From: Scomber scombrus | Taxonomy: Eukaryota > Chordata > Actinopteri > Scombriformes > Scombridae | DNA length: 64,000 nucleotides | Direction: 5' to 3' | Assembly (NCBI RefSeq): GCF_963691925.1 | Contig: NC_084975.1 | Location: forward strand, 13,853,955 to 13,917,954 | Shown here: in pieces, positions 26,111 to 38,500 of the stretch | How positions within the stretch are numbered: position 1 is the first letter of the stretch | How the letters are laid out: every line of letters starts with the position of its first letter | Program-made: the position numbers and the translations under genes | Notes under the pieces: generated by a model | What the model was told of the DNA's origin: nothing | The model's input: the letters and a program-made list of their open reading frames with translations, nothing else | Databases searched by the model: none

Positions 26111-29100
26111 CGTATCTTATTTTTCAGTTCAAGTGTTTTTCATGGATACTGACATGATTTATAAGGGAGATCATTTCTTATAAATAAAGATTTATCTCTC
26201 ATTTGAAAATTAACTGCTATTTAGTTACTGTAAAGTTTAAAACAATCCACTCAGCAGTTTAGTGATGATAAATATTAATAATAATGCAAAGGTTAGGATT
26301 TAGCCCCTCACACAGACACACATTCATTTATTGTATGTATGCCATCATACATAAATACACATACATGCATTACCCTTTCTAACATGTGAGCGCTATTCTA
26401 TTTTTTATGGAAAATGTATTCTTTGCATTTAAGCAATGAGCTGGTCTCTACTTTACCAATGAAGTCAAATACCACATGATTTAACAAAGAAGACATTAAC
26501 AGTAGCTTACTGACCATTTCATATAATCATTTGACTATTTGTATGCCAAACGAACAAGGCTATATATACTGGATCCACTGTCTATTGAGGAAATAGACCT
26601 AACCATTTATCAGTCTGTCCTGAATAAATGGGTACACTGTTTACAGAAAGTCACACTACTGTATGGGTTATCTAGGGATATCTCCAAAGCTCAGCTCACA
26701 AAACTGAAAGTAGCTGCTTGGCCAGACATCACTAGCGGTTAAGAAAGTATGATTTTTTTTGGTTTTGTTTTTGTAATGTGGGTAGACTGACCTTTTAATA
26801 AATCTGTCACTGTCTAAACATTTTTAGCTTGAGGTGCTACATTACATTGCCAAATTCAAAATATTGAATGCGGGTGGCTGTTGTTTAAAGTTTAAAATAA
26901 TCAGTGTATGAACAAGAATGATAGTGAAAGTAGGTCATATCCAGTTACATTAAACAAAGCCACAGCATCCAAAGTCCAAACCTGAGATACTGTAGCTAGG
27001 GACACAAAAGAACATATAAACTAGCCGCATTTAGTTAGCAATCTACTAGACTATTTTTAGTAGACTAAGGCAATGAAAGCTGCAAATTATAGAGACTTTT
27101 TGCGACAGCAGTCATTATGACTTGTCATAGTGGGAAAAGCACACATATTTCTAATAACATTAGCGGTGGCTCCTCTCTGTTTAAGTGTCCCACTAAGCCT
27201 TAACATAGTGGCAGTGAATCCGCACACACAATACCACATCCCTACAACCAAAACAGCTAAATAGAGTTGAGCTATGTCAAAATATCTTATAAAAATCTCT
27301 AAAAAAAAGTCTAGTATTTGATTTTAAAGGAAGTGATTTGTCAGTATTACTACTCAAAGATGGACCCCCATGGATGCCAAACGTGAGATTTTCTGTAGTC
27401 AAAGTGCTTGATATAACAGAAACATGGAGTAATATAAATAATATTAATGTAAAGTTATGTCCCCATGCAACTTTTATAATAATACCCTTTGATTGCCTAC
27501 TTCATGTTTAAACTACTTCCCTATAGAAAGATGGAGTCAAGCAGTCCTGATTAAATCATTAACGCATAAACATCAGCCTGCAGGGTAGTGAGAACACTAT
27601 GCAGGAACGACACCTGAAAAGACCAGTGTGGAAAATGTAATAGTGCTTTGCAGGTGAGTCACATGTTGTTTTCTTTTGATGGATCATTCAGGAACTCTTT
27701 ATGTTTTTATGGAAACAGGAGCTTAGTCAACACTTCAATAATTAATCAGCAGACTGTGTGGGGCATGATGAGAACAGATGGTATTGTTTTGGTTCTGCTC
27801 CAGTCACAAGAGGCTTTAAAAGGGATCTACGAAATCATTCCAAATTCTGTGTATGATGAAAGTGCAGAAGAATGTTTTTCCCCATTTAAAAAAGATTATT
27901 AATATGAATAAATAATATAACTTATTCTGAAAGTATAATCTCTCACAAAACAAAGTCATGACAAAAAAATGTTTACGCAGCTGCTGTTGATTTTGATTTC
28001 AGACAGGGGTTCATGAGTCCCCTGGTGCTGTCACTGAGTCTGGTGGATCTGCTGTTGATCTGTTATGTAGGAGGTCTCACAGCCAAACCAGCCCTTAAGT
28101 AATATATATATACCAACTGTCGTCAAAGTCACAAAGCTGCCATAGTAATATGAGAGTCTTCACAGGTGTACCTGAGCACAAGGCCCTAAGGGAACTGCCT
28201 TGTCTCTAAGGCAACAGAGGACACACAACAATAGTGCCTGGCTGTCCTGCTAAATGAGAGTCTGAAAGAGGGCTGATCACGGAAATACTAAACTAGGAAA
28301 CTTCAGTTTTGACATAAAGGAAGACATTGTAATACTAGTGTGACATGGCAGAACAGTACTTAACATGTAAATATTTACAATTCAATATATTTTCAAATGA
28401 ATATAACTCAAAATACAATGAATTATTTTCACTTTTGCTCCAAAAAGTGAACGAACTGAGTGAATCTGTCACCATTCACATTCAAATAAACCCACCCCAA
28501 TTGAATGAACTCAAGGAAGTACAGTGTGGCAGCTCAGGTACTTTATTGTGTCTCTATTTTGTGAGAGCATATATTTTACTTAACTGCATTACAGAAGAAA
28601 ATACTGTAGTTTCTACTACACTTACATTCTGTTAGTTGTACAGCTTACTACAGTTATGAATTACTTCATCTTATAGTGTTTAGCATACACATGCTTGTAA
28701 TAACCATATGGATTTTGGTTTTGGTTTTGTTCAATTGACTCTTATAATATTGCCTATTGCTATATGCTAGTGTTTTATCGCCAGCATGTTTTTAGGTTAG
28801 TGTGAGAGTGTTGTGATTAGTGTAGAGGAAATGAAGGTTATTATTTCTGGAAATCTGGAAGATGAACAGTACCAGACAAATTACCAATGATGTTTTTTAC
28901 GACTGATTGATATTCTTCTCAGTTAATATTTGTATCCTGATTGTAGAGGCAAAACGGTTACTGAAATGATTGATATATTGATGTATTTATTATTTCTCCC
29001 CTCTAAATTATACTCTCGCAGTGTGGAGAATTTTATTTTTAAAAGCCACATTTAGACCACGATGCAAGGTTTCCCCCAAGATATAAGTCTTTTTCACAGC

Positions 29101-30106
29101 AAACATTTGGATTTATAGTGGGAAAAGCTCAGGTGTTAATAATAATAATATACGCAATCATAAAAATGTAAGTGCAGAATGCATCAACAGGTTTCAGTGC
29201 AGTCATACAAGAATCAGTGCAGGATATACAAATGTCAAAAGACACACACAAAAGCAAAGAAATTAGCCATAGGCTGTTATGAAAAGTAGTGTTTTTAGCA
29301 TGCTTTTGAAAGTGTTCAGTGTGGGGGCCTCTCTCAGGTCCTTAGGCAAGGCGTTCCATTTATTCAACTGTCCCAGTAAACCATGACACTGTCACAGTGT
29401 GACAGCATGCACAATGCCAGGATGCTGAAACTGAAGCAGTTAAATGGAATCAAGGCATCATTTAAATCATTTCATTATTATTCATTATCATTTACACCCA
29501 TGCCTTTCCTGCTGTGACATGTCAACATATTTTTTTTTATCACAGGAGACCCCACTGCACATACGAACCTTGCTTTGCAGGAAAATAAAACTAAACAGTT
29601 AAATGAATGTAACAAAAACACACAAGTTTTATACAGGCCCTGCAGAAGGTGATGTGATGCTATTTTAATTGTTAAAGTGGAAGAAGGGTCATGAAAGTTA
29701 AAACTGAAACTTGGGAAAACCATAGGTAATCATAAACTATAACCTAACAAAAACAGATCAAGGGCTTGTGTAACAACCAGAAGTAGATTTTCTTTTTTTA
29801 AATTAGATAGCCTCTCTATAACACGAGAGAGGACTCACATACAATTTGGACCAGCGTCTCAGAAGTCTAAATTCGCTCAGGAGAAATGGGTATCGAAAAG
29901 CAACTGGACACCAAACACAAACTGTTATGATTCAAATTAGTAATTACACAATTTATTTAATTTCATTAAATCAGTTCTTTTATCTCTTTCTCTTTTCTCA
30001 AAATAACATTTAACAGACATAACAATGACACTACCACATGTATAAAAATAAATAAATACAAAAATAAATAGACTTTTCACTCTTTTCTTTACATACAACC
30101 TCGAAT

Positions 30107-30263
30107 CCACCTGTCGGGTGAGTATCTAATTATTGTTAATTATTAATTTTATTTGGTATTAAGAGCTAAATTTAAATGATTAAAATGTCTTTGTTTAGTC
30201 TTTTTACTAATTAAGCTATAATTAAACTATTTATTTCTATTTTGGTCTCTACCCAACAGGTGG
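30107..30263. repeat. Imperfect inverted repeat inside the insertion
   Basis: CCACCTGTCGGGT at 30107-30119 and ACCCAACAGGTGG at 30251-30263 are reverse complements except for one base. They flank AT-rich DNA. Confidence 0.7.
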
Positions 30264-30451
30264 TTCGTTCAACCCTATTTTTCCCTTTCTAATTCAACTA
30301 AATAAAATGCTAACAAAATTATAACAACAATAACAATATCAAAAAACTTAAGTATCAATAAAAGGTTTCCACTGGTTCAGGGTTGGCTCGCCACTTCAGC
30401 CCTACTGTAATGTCCCTACTGGAACCAGCCGAGCTGAAGAATTTGTAGTGC

Positions 30452-30579
30452 AGATGATGATGCAGGGGAGGACAAGGATGGAAGGGATGTCGAGGATGAT
30501 GAAGATGGAGGGGATGACAAGGATGAGGAGGAGGGTGAAGACAAGAACAAGGATGAAGATGAGGATGGGGATGAGGACC
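30452..30579 (+). repeat. GATGAG/GAAGAT-rich purine tract
   Basis: A degenerate GATGAN and GAGGAT tract. One plus-strand frame reads as an uninterrupted Asp/Glu/Gly/Lys-rich run, but there are no splice sites or start in support. I read it as low-complexity DNA within the insertion. Confidence 0.6.
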
Positions 30580-30958
30580 TGGCCTTGTACCCACAAAGCC
30601 AAAAAATAATAATGATCACTACACAGCTCAAATACTTTTTTTTTCTTTTCTTTTTTTTTCTTCCAAAATCCCTCTTGTTCTAAATTTACAAATTATCATT
30701 TGATTGAAATTTTAATAAACTAAACAAAATAAAACTTGCTTTCTTCCTTATCTTATCATGTTTTCTCTTTTCTTTTCAATCATTAAGACATTAAAAATCG
30801 ATAACAGAATTACAAACAGGTTATATCAATTTAGCTTAAGATATATACAATGATGATTACAGTACAACTAATAAAACTTTAACATTGACTTATATACAAA
30901 TTGATTTCAATAGACACATAACTCAAAATAGCTACTAATCGGTTATTAATTACCAATT

Positions 30959-31125
30959 GCTAACGTTAGCGTTGTTAGCACCAACGGCTATAAACGGCTA
31001 CAAATGCTAGCAGTTGCTAACTTCCGCTAACGCTAGGACCGCTAGCTATCAACCAACTGTTATCAACATCAGTGGTGGCTAACTGCTGCTAACCGTTGCT
31101 AATGCTAGCGCTGCTAGCGCTAACG
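30959..31125. repeat. GCTAAC/GTTAGC motif cluster
   Basis: More than ten copies of GCTAAC, GTTAGC or GCTAGC occur in about 170 bp, beginning with the palindrome GCTAACGTTAGC. A similar short block lies at 25149-25170 near the man2a2 first exon. Confidence 0.7.
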
Positions 31126-31699
31126 TTTTTTCCTTTTTGTTTCTTTTTCTTTTTAGTGAATATTGCTATATTTACAACTAATGGGTTTATATTCAAACTC
31201 ACCGGGAATTTACTACGGCAGATGAGCAGCAGTAGGGTGACTGCTCCAGGTTTATATCTCTTTTATCAAATCACTCTGGGTTCTGCTGTATCTGTCTGGG
31301 TATCTGGATCAGCTGCTGCCTTGACAGCTGGGTGACACAGGCTTATATAGTCTCTGATACAGCCGTTATTTATAACGGTTGTCTACTTAATACATTTAAA
31401 AATTAATTAATTTTTTTTATTTATTAATTAATATTATTATTAAAATCAAACCCACATAAATACACTTTTCTTCAATACATTTTCTAAATTATCCAATTAC
31501 TTTATTTAACTGTTTTGGTAACCGAGGGTTACATTTGTCTCTTAGACCCAGTAGCCACCACTGGGTCTCTGACAGTCTTTTTGAGGATTACAAATGCATT
31601 CTCTTTGATGCATCTGCAAAAGATTTGGTCTCCAGTATATCTAACATCTTGATAATGGCCCTGGTTGTAATGTTCTTTTTGGCTCCTTAAACTCTTAGT

Positions 31700-32040
31700 C
31701 AAAACATATGCCAGGCAGGCCTATGCTCAGAAAATAACATACATTGCTGAGGTCTAGACAATTGGTTGTCATAGTGGGGGCCTTAAGGCAGTTCCAGGGG
31801 TCCCCAGCAAAAAGGTTAATAATTTATTTTCACTACATTTTGATCCATCAGTAACAAAATGACAGAATGTATGACTATTTTGGTCATGGATTTTATGGAC
31901 TTTCTGTAATAAGACATCTAAAGACAAAAATCTAATCAGATGGGGGACCCTGGAACAAAATCTTATCAAATAGAGATCTGTTGTCCAATTTGTGTCAGTT
32001 TAGGATTCCTTGATGTGAAAAAGTTTGAGAGCCACTGCTT
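31700..32040. repeat. Dispersed repeat ending AAAAAGTTTGAGAGCCACTGC
   Basis: The right end, GTTTGAGAGCCACTGC, is a common terminus of short non-autonomous DNA elements in vertebrates. The left part has AGTTCCAGGGGTCCCCAGCA. Borders are approximate and the class is inferred. Confidence 0.35.
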
Positions 32041-32160
32041 AACATAAAAGTATTTACACCACCTGTAACATTACAACAATTCTTGCAGCTGAAAGCCTCT
32101 AAACTTGAATTGGTGGCACTCTTCTATTATTACATAAGCAGCTTGATAACTCTTCTCTCT

Positions 32161-32260
<100 letters not shown>

Positions 32261-32374
32261 AGCGGAGAGTACCACAGGATGAAAATGTAACCAAATAAAG
32301 CAGAGATGGAGGCAGAGATGCCCTTACTGCTCTCTTTCTTCTCTCTTCCTTTTATGGTAATGCAGCGTGCGGGA

Positions 32375-32428
32375 GGGGCGGGGCTGTCATCGTAAAACGT
32401 CATCATCGTGCTTCCGACACCCGGAAGA
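32375..32428 (+). promoter_or_regulatory. unc45a proximal promoter: GC box and ETS site
   Basis: A GC box GGGGCGGGGC is at 32375-32384 and an ETS-type CCGGAAGA is at 32421-32428, about 130-180 bp before the ATG. There is no TATA box, which fits a housekeeping promoter. Confidence 0.5.
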
Positions 32429-32556
32429 GAAGCGAGATAGAGAGCATCAGTAACATGTTTGGTTGAAGTTAGCGGTGTTTGTTAGCAAAGAGAGTTCAAT
32501 TAAGCGACGCATTCACCCAACTAAGAAACGCCGAATTTGTGTATAGCACCTTGAAG

Positions 32557-35500
32557 ATGAGTGTGAGTGAACAAGAAAAGGTAAGGTAACAGCATTTAGC
32601 TAAATTGTCTCATACCTGGGACTTGTTTCTTACTTTGCTCTTATCTCCTTAACCTAGGACCCTGCGGCCCTGAAAGAGGAGGGGAACACCCTTTTCAAAG
32701 TAGGAGACATGCCTGGTGCTGTTTGCTGTTACACCAAAGCACTAAAGCTAAGTGACAGCCAAACAGAGAGGGCTGTTCTGCACCGCAACCGGTCTGCCTG
32801 CTACCTGAAACTGGAGGACTACAGCAAGGCAGAGACTGATGCCTCCAAAGGTTGGATAAGTCAAAACTCAACTAGATACAAGAAGTACCCGAACACTGAA
32901 TCTCAGCTCCAAGCTTTTTATCCAGCACCTACCCCACTGAGGTCTTGTGGATGTGCACCCTTTATTTTCATTCATTCACACTGACAGTTTTTCATGATGT
33001 CAGTTATGTAGTGTGAACTATATCTTACCCCAAATAGACAGACATTTGGTTTGTGGTGCTTAAATACCAAAATGTTCGAAAAGCTCCACACGAGCATCTC
33101 TTTCAAAAAGTAAGATAGTTGAGAACCCCTTCCAACATAAATATAACCAGCATCACAGCCTATCTACTATGTGTATAGGTTATCATTAGGTAATGAATTA
33201 GGGTTGCAAATAATGATTATTTTCATTATCGACTAGTTGTTGATCAATAAAATGTCGGGTCACTGTTTCCCAAAGCCCAAGGTGTAATTTCAAAGGTGCA
33301 ACCTCAATTGCTTGTTTTGTCCCAATCATCAGTCCATAACCCAAATATGTTAGTTTACTATTATAGATGACTAAATAAACCAGAAAATATTCAAATTTAA
33401 GGAGCTGTAACAAGATAACTTTAATTTTTTTCCTTAGAATTGACTAAATGATTAATCAATTAATCATTGCAGCTCTGTAAGAACTGTCTCTCTAACTGGA
33501 TTCAGTTTTACGCATGTAAACATTTGCCCTGAATGTCACTTTCACCTTTCAGCTCTTGATACTGATCCAGGAGATGTGAAAGCCAGGTTCAGGAGGGCTC
33601 AGGCTTTTCAGAAACTCGGTCGTCTTGACCAGGCTTTTCTGGATGCTCAGAGGTGTGCCCAGATGGATCCCAAAAACAAAGCCTTCCAGGATCTGCTCAG
33701 ACAGCTGGGAGCACAGATCCAGCAGAAGGTGATGTGATACTCTTTTAATTGTTTTAGTGTAAAAAGGGTCATGGAGGTTTGTCTCATTAAAACTGTACCT
33801 TGTTGAAATCACAACTAATCATAAACTATAACTTAACATAAGCTAATTGGGATGTTGTCTCTTAAACCCTGTAGTCGGCACAACTAAACTCCACAGATGC
33901 CCGTGTGCAACAAATGTTCTCCCTCCTCTTAGATACATCTGCAAAAGACATAGACCGACAGAAGGTAAGGATGCCTCTAAAGGCAAGAACATAACTGAGC
34001 AAACTGCTGTAATTCACAACTTTTTATAATGAGTTTCATTTGATATTGCACCTCTGTGAGAAATGAATGTCCATCATTCTATTTCAGGCTGCTCAGAATC
34101 TGGTGGTGTTATCTCGTGAAGCGGCAGGAGCTGAGCAGATCTTTCGTAATGATGGAGTGAAACTGATTCACAAACTTCTACAGTCAAAGCAGGAAGACAT
34201 TGTACTTTCCGCTCTGAGAACGCTGGTTGGCTTGTGCACAGGACATCAGTCCAGAGTAAGTGCTACAATTTCCCTTAAACTCACTCATTGCATCATCTTT
34301 AAAGCCCCTTTTTTGACAGGGATTTAAACTTGTTTTCTTTCTTGGAACACATGGATAAAGAAGAAGCAATTCCCCTCTTAGTAGTTTGTTTCTAGTAAAG
34401 TCTGCATTAGCACATTTACCAACAGATCCTAAAGGAGACCGTATCCACCTTGCTTGTAACACTGCTTCACTGACTTTTATTGCTGACATTTGTTTTTTTC
34501 CCAGACTATGGCTATAGTGAATGAGCTGGGAATGGAGCAGCTGTGTGCAGTAATGGGATCAGGGGCTTCCACTGTGTCCCTGGCTGCCTGCCACCTGCTG
34601 CAGGTGATGTTTGAGGCTCTGACGCAGGGCATGAAAAAAGAGATCCGAGTGAAAGATGAAGCCATACTTCCTGGTGAGTTTGGAATCTAATCATGTTTAT
34701 GTTTGGGGTTTGAAAGTTGATCTCTAACAAACACATTTCTGTGTGTATCGGCTCTCTGATCTGTGCTTTCAGTGTTGACTGACTGTATTTTGATATGATT
34801 GTATGAATTTAACCCAGAACCATCCAAGGAGCTACGCTCGATGTTGCGCCACCTCTTGGAGATGATGCCAGATGCTAATGTGTCAGGGCCTGGCAGAGAT
34901 AGTGCCATCAACCTCCTGGTCAAACAAGTGCCCCGCAAGTCTTTAAAAAACCCAGACAACTCCGTCACAATATGGGTGATAGACCAGGGTGCGTAACATC
35001 TGCCCATAATGAATAAAATTAAATTTGCATTTGAGCATTTCAAGCCCATTTCATACATTTAGTCACCAGTTTGACCTGGCATGGGTTTACCCAGATCAAT
35101 GAACTCCTTGTCCTCCTGCAGGCCTGAAGAAGATCCTGGAGGTGGCAGGGACAGTACCTGAGCTCTCAGAAGGACCACCTCTTACAGACAACTCCCACAT
35201 GAGCTGCTCTGTCTTGCTCAGCAAACTCTATGATGACCTTAAGAGCGACAAAGAGAGGGAGAACTTCAACAAATTATGTGAAGAATATGTTCAGTGAGTT
35301 GACTGAGATATAGCCAAATGTTTAGCCTCCATTTGTTAACATGATTAACAAAACATTACTATCCATAAACCATAAAAGAAAACGTATGTAGTTTGTGATA
35401 AACCTCAAATCTTATTGGTTATGATTTTCTGTGCAGGCAACACTTTAGCCGACAGGGCCTTGACGCCAAGCTGCGGGCCATCCAGACGGTATCAGTGCTT

Positions 35501-38500
35501 CTCCAAGGACCGAGCGATGTGGGCAACAGAACTCTGGAGATGTCAGGAATGATGGATGCTGTGATTTCTCTGTGTGCCTCTGAAGATGTAACTCACCAGC
35601 AGGTAGCAGTAGAGGCTCTTATCCATGCTGCAGGCAAGGCCAAGAGAGCCTCCTTCATCACAGCCAACGGTGTGGCACTTCTAAAGGACCTCTACAAGAA
35701 GAGTGAGAATGACAGGATACGCGTGAGAGCTCTGGTGGTAAATATTGCAGCGAAGCAACTGTATTTCTTTCTGACAGTTGGAAAAAAAGAACATATCTAT
35801 ATATAGATAAAACTAACTATGGCTTCTGATGATTATTCCACAGGGTTTGTGCAAGCTTGGATCAGCAGGAGGGACAGATTTCAGCATGAAGCAGTTTGCA
35901 GAAGGATCCACATTAAAGCTTGCCAAGCAGTGCAGGAAGTATGTATGATTGTGCTGAATCTTAAAATTGAGTGTAAATTAGGAGAAAGGTGTTGGGAATG
36001 ATCCCTCAGTTGCACAACCTGATTTAAAAACGACAGATAATGAGTGATTTCTTGGATTTGAAATAAGATGCAGGCTGTTTCTCCTCTTCTGTTAGGTGGC
36101 TGTGTAATGAATCTCTGCCTCCAACGTCGCGCCGCTGGTCTGTAGAAGGCCTCGCCTATCTCACCTTTGATGCTGATGTGAAGGAAGACTTTGTGGAAGA
36201 CAAGAACGCTCTCCAAGCCATGTTTGAACTAGCAAAGGTTTGATTTATTAGTGTAACTGTTGGATTTGTTTTACACTCAAAATAATGATTTCTCCCAGAG
36301 GAGGGTCTCGGTGGGTTTTGTTATTTTTTAATTTAATATAAGAATCCAGAAAACCATGAAAATTCACCCAAATGTCTCATACTGGTGCATACTGGAATAA
36401 CATCTTTGATTTTCTGTGTTCCTGCAGTCTGAGGATAAGACAGTGCTCTTTGCTGTGGGCTCCACATTAGTGAACTGCACCAACAGCTATGAAGTGGAGA
36501 AACCAGACCCTCAAATGTTAGAGCTGGCCAAGTATGCAAAGCAACACGTGCCTGAGGAGCACCCTAAGGTACCTTTCTAATGCTGCTTTTTCAAGTGAAG
36601 CTAAAATCAGACGACATTCCTTAAATATTAATAATACAGTAGCAGATCTACTATAACATCACTGTTTCTTTCTTGTGTGCTAACAAATTATGTCACATGT
36701 GTATTTGTTTTCTGCAAGAAATGTATTTAATGTGAACCTGTTATGTGTCAGGATACATCTTCCTACGTGGAGAAGAGGCTGGGGAAGCTGCTGGAGGCTG
36801 GTGTGGTGTCTGCGTTGGTGTGTATGGTCAAACAGGAGAGTCCAGCCCTCACTGAGGCTTGTAGAGAGTGTATTGCCAGGTATGAAAATGGCCATGAGTC
36901 CATTTCACTCAGTCATTTCTGTGGATTAACTCCAAGTATTTTTTCAATTAATCTCCCACGGCAGGGTGTTTTTGGCTTTGGTGGAACGGCAGGAAGACAG
37001 AGGCACAGTGGTGGCACAGGGTGGAGGAAAGGTAGAGCACTTAGTTTAGCCTGCACATGGATCTGAACAACTTGCTTTAGGAGGCTTACATGATTAATGT
37101 TTACTGATTTCCACCACAGGCTCTGATCCCACTGGCATCTGACAACACAGATCTAGGGAAAATCAAATCAGCACAAGCCCTGGCTAAAATAACTATCACA
37201 TCTAATCCTGAGATTGCCTTCCCAGGAGAAAGGGTAAAAAGACATGCAGTAATCAGCCATTTTGTTAAAAATATCTAAACAGCTGTTCTTGTTTAACTTG
37301 ATTTTGTGTTTTTTTTTTTTCTTTCGTTTTTTCTAATCAGATATATGAGGTGGTGCGCCCGCTTATCAGTCTTCTAAGTCTTGAGTGCTCCCTGCTGCAG
37401 AACTTCGAGTCACTCATGGCCCTCACCAACCTGGCCGGCATCAGTGATAGACTCAGGTTGGCCACCAGGGGGAAGTCTCTCCCAGAGAGTTCATGTACAC
37501 AGTGAATTATATTGTGAACACGAAAAACAAATGGTTGAACTTGTTTACAAATCAAGACCCTAAGTTTCATTCTCGTGTTTTACCTTTCTCAAAGGAGATA
37601 CAGCATTTTCATAAATGTAGTTATAATGTTATGAGTCATTTTAATTGACAACCATACTAGGTCCTATTTAAAAATGATAATCCCACAAATCCCATTCCCA
37701 ATCCCACTCAATTTGCATGCATACATTTGAAAATGTTTAATGTATGTGCTGTATATACAGTACTGTGCAAACGTTTTAGGTTCTAAAAGTAAAGTGAGGA
37801 TATAAAATAATGCCATAAATACTTTTTATTCATCAAATAACTTCATACAAAGTACAGTACACAGAAAAAAAAAATCAAATCAATATTTGGTGTGACCACA
37901 CTTTGACTTTAAAACAGCACCAGTTGTCTTCAGTACAATGGCTCACTCACATTTTTTTAAACTTACTTTAAAGTAGGTGCAAGTAGGTTTTTCCGAGTAT
38001 CTTGTAGAACTTGTCACAGTTCTTCTGGCTCCTCATTTAATCCCAGACTGATGATGACAATGAGATCAGGGCTCAGTGAAAATGCCATATATATATAATT
38101 TGTTGTAGGACGACTTGTTCTTTTTGTCATTGAAAATAGATCTTTGACTCTGTCTGTCTGAGTCATCGTTGAATTGCAGAATACATTTGGGATCTAAACT
38201 TCTGAAGTTCCTATAACTTTTGCACAGTACTATATTATTAATATTTCATGGGTGTAATTATACATTCTCTTGATAATACAAGCACCTGCCTGGTACTGTT
38301 TATTTATTATTCTGTTTTATCACGTCAAAGCTTTTCCCTTTTTTAATGTTTTTCCTTTCAAGTCTCCTTTTCAAGTTTGCCCTCCTTCCATAATGTGTGC
38401 CTTATTCTGATATCAGTGTTCAGAGAATCTGCTTGTAATGATGTTTGTTGTTTCACAGACAAAAGATCATAAAGGAGAAGGCTGTTCCAAAAATTGAAGG

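Larger units (their letters stand above)
29769..31533. mobile_element. Putative solo-LTR-like insertion (TGTAAC...GTTACA)
   Basis: The element starts TGTAACAACC and ends GGGTTACA, that is 5'-TG...CA-3' with short inverted ends. It precisely separates the two parts of the unc45a-like pseudogene. A TATA-like stretch (CTTATATAG) lies near 31340, about 190 bp from the right end. No gag or pol frame is seen. The target duplication is unclear (CTTG on the left against TTTG on the right). A non-LTR origin cannot be excluded. Confidence 0.4.
29642..31625 (+). pseudogene. Decayed partial duplicate of unc45a intron 3 and exon 4
   Basis: 29642-29750 matches the end of unc45a exon 3 and the start of intron 3 (33722-33840). 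Both run through GCAGAAGGTGATGTGAT, TTTTAATTGTT, AAGGGTCATG and AATCATAAACTATAAC. 31534-31625 then matches the intron 3 acceptor and exon 4 (33855-33950). Shared blocks are TTGTCTCTTA, the acceptor GTAG, ACAAATG and ATCTGCAAAAGA. The frame is destroyed by small indels. The two halves are separated by about 1.8 kb of unrelated insertion. I infer a partial tandem duplication of unc45a that later decayed. Confidence 0.6.

Noticed and set aside
27648..28635. Open frames of 84 and 96 codons between man2a2 and unc45a
   Set aside because: No recognisable family, AT-rich composition and no consistent splice signals.
30355..30631. Possible acidic or His/Pro-rich protein over the GAT/GAG tract
   Set aside because: Low-complexity sequence inside an apparent mobile insertion, with no start, splice sites or neighbours in support.
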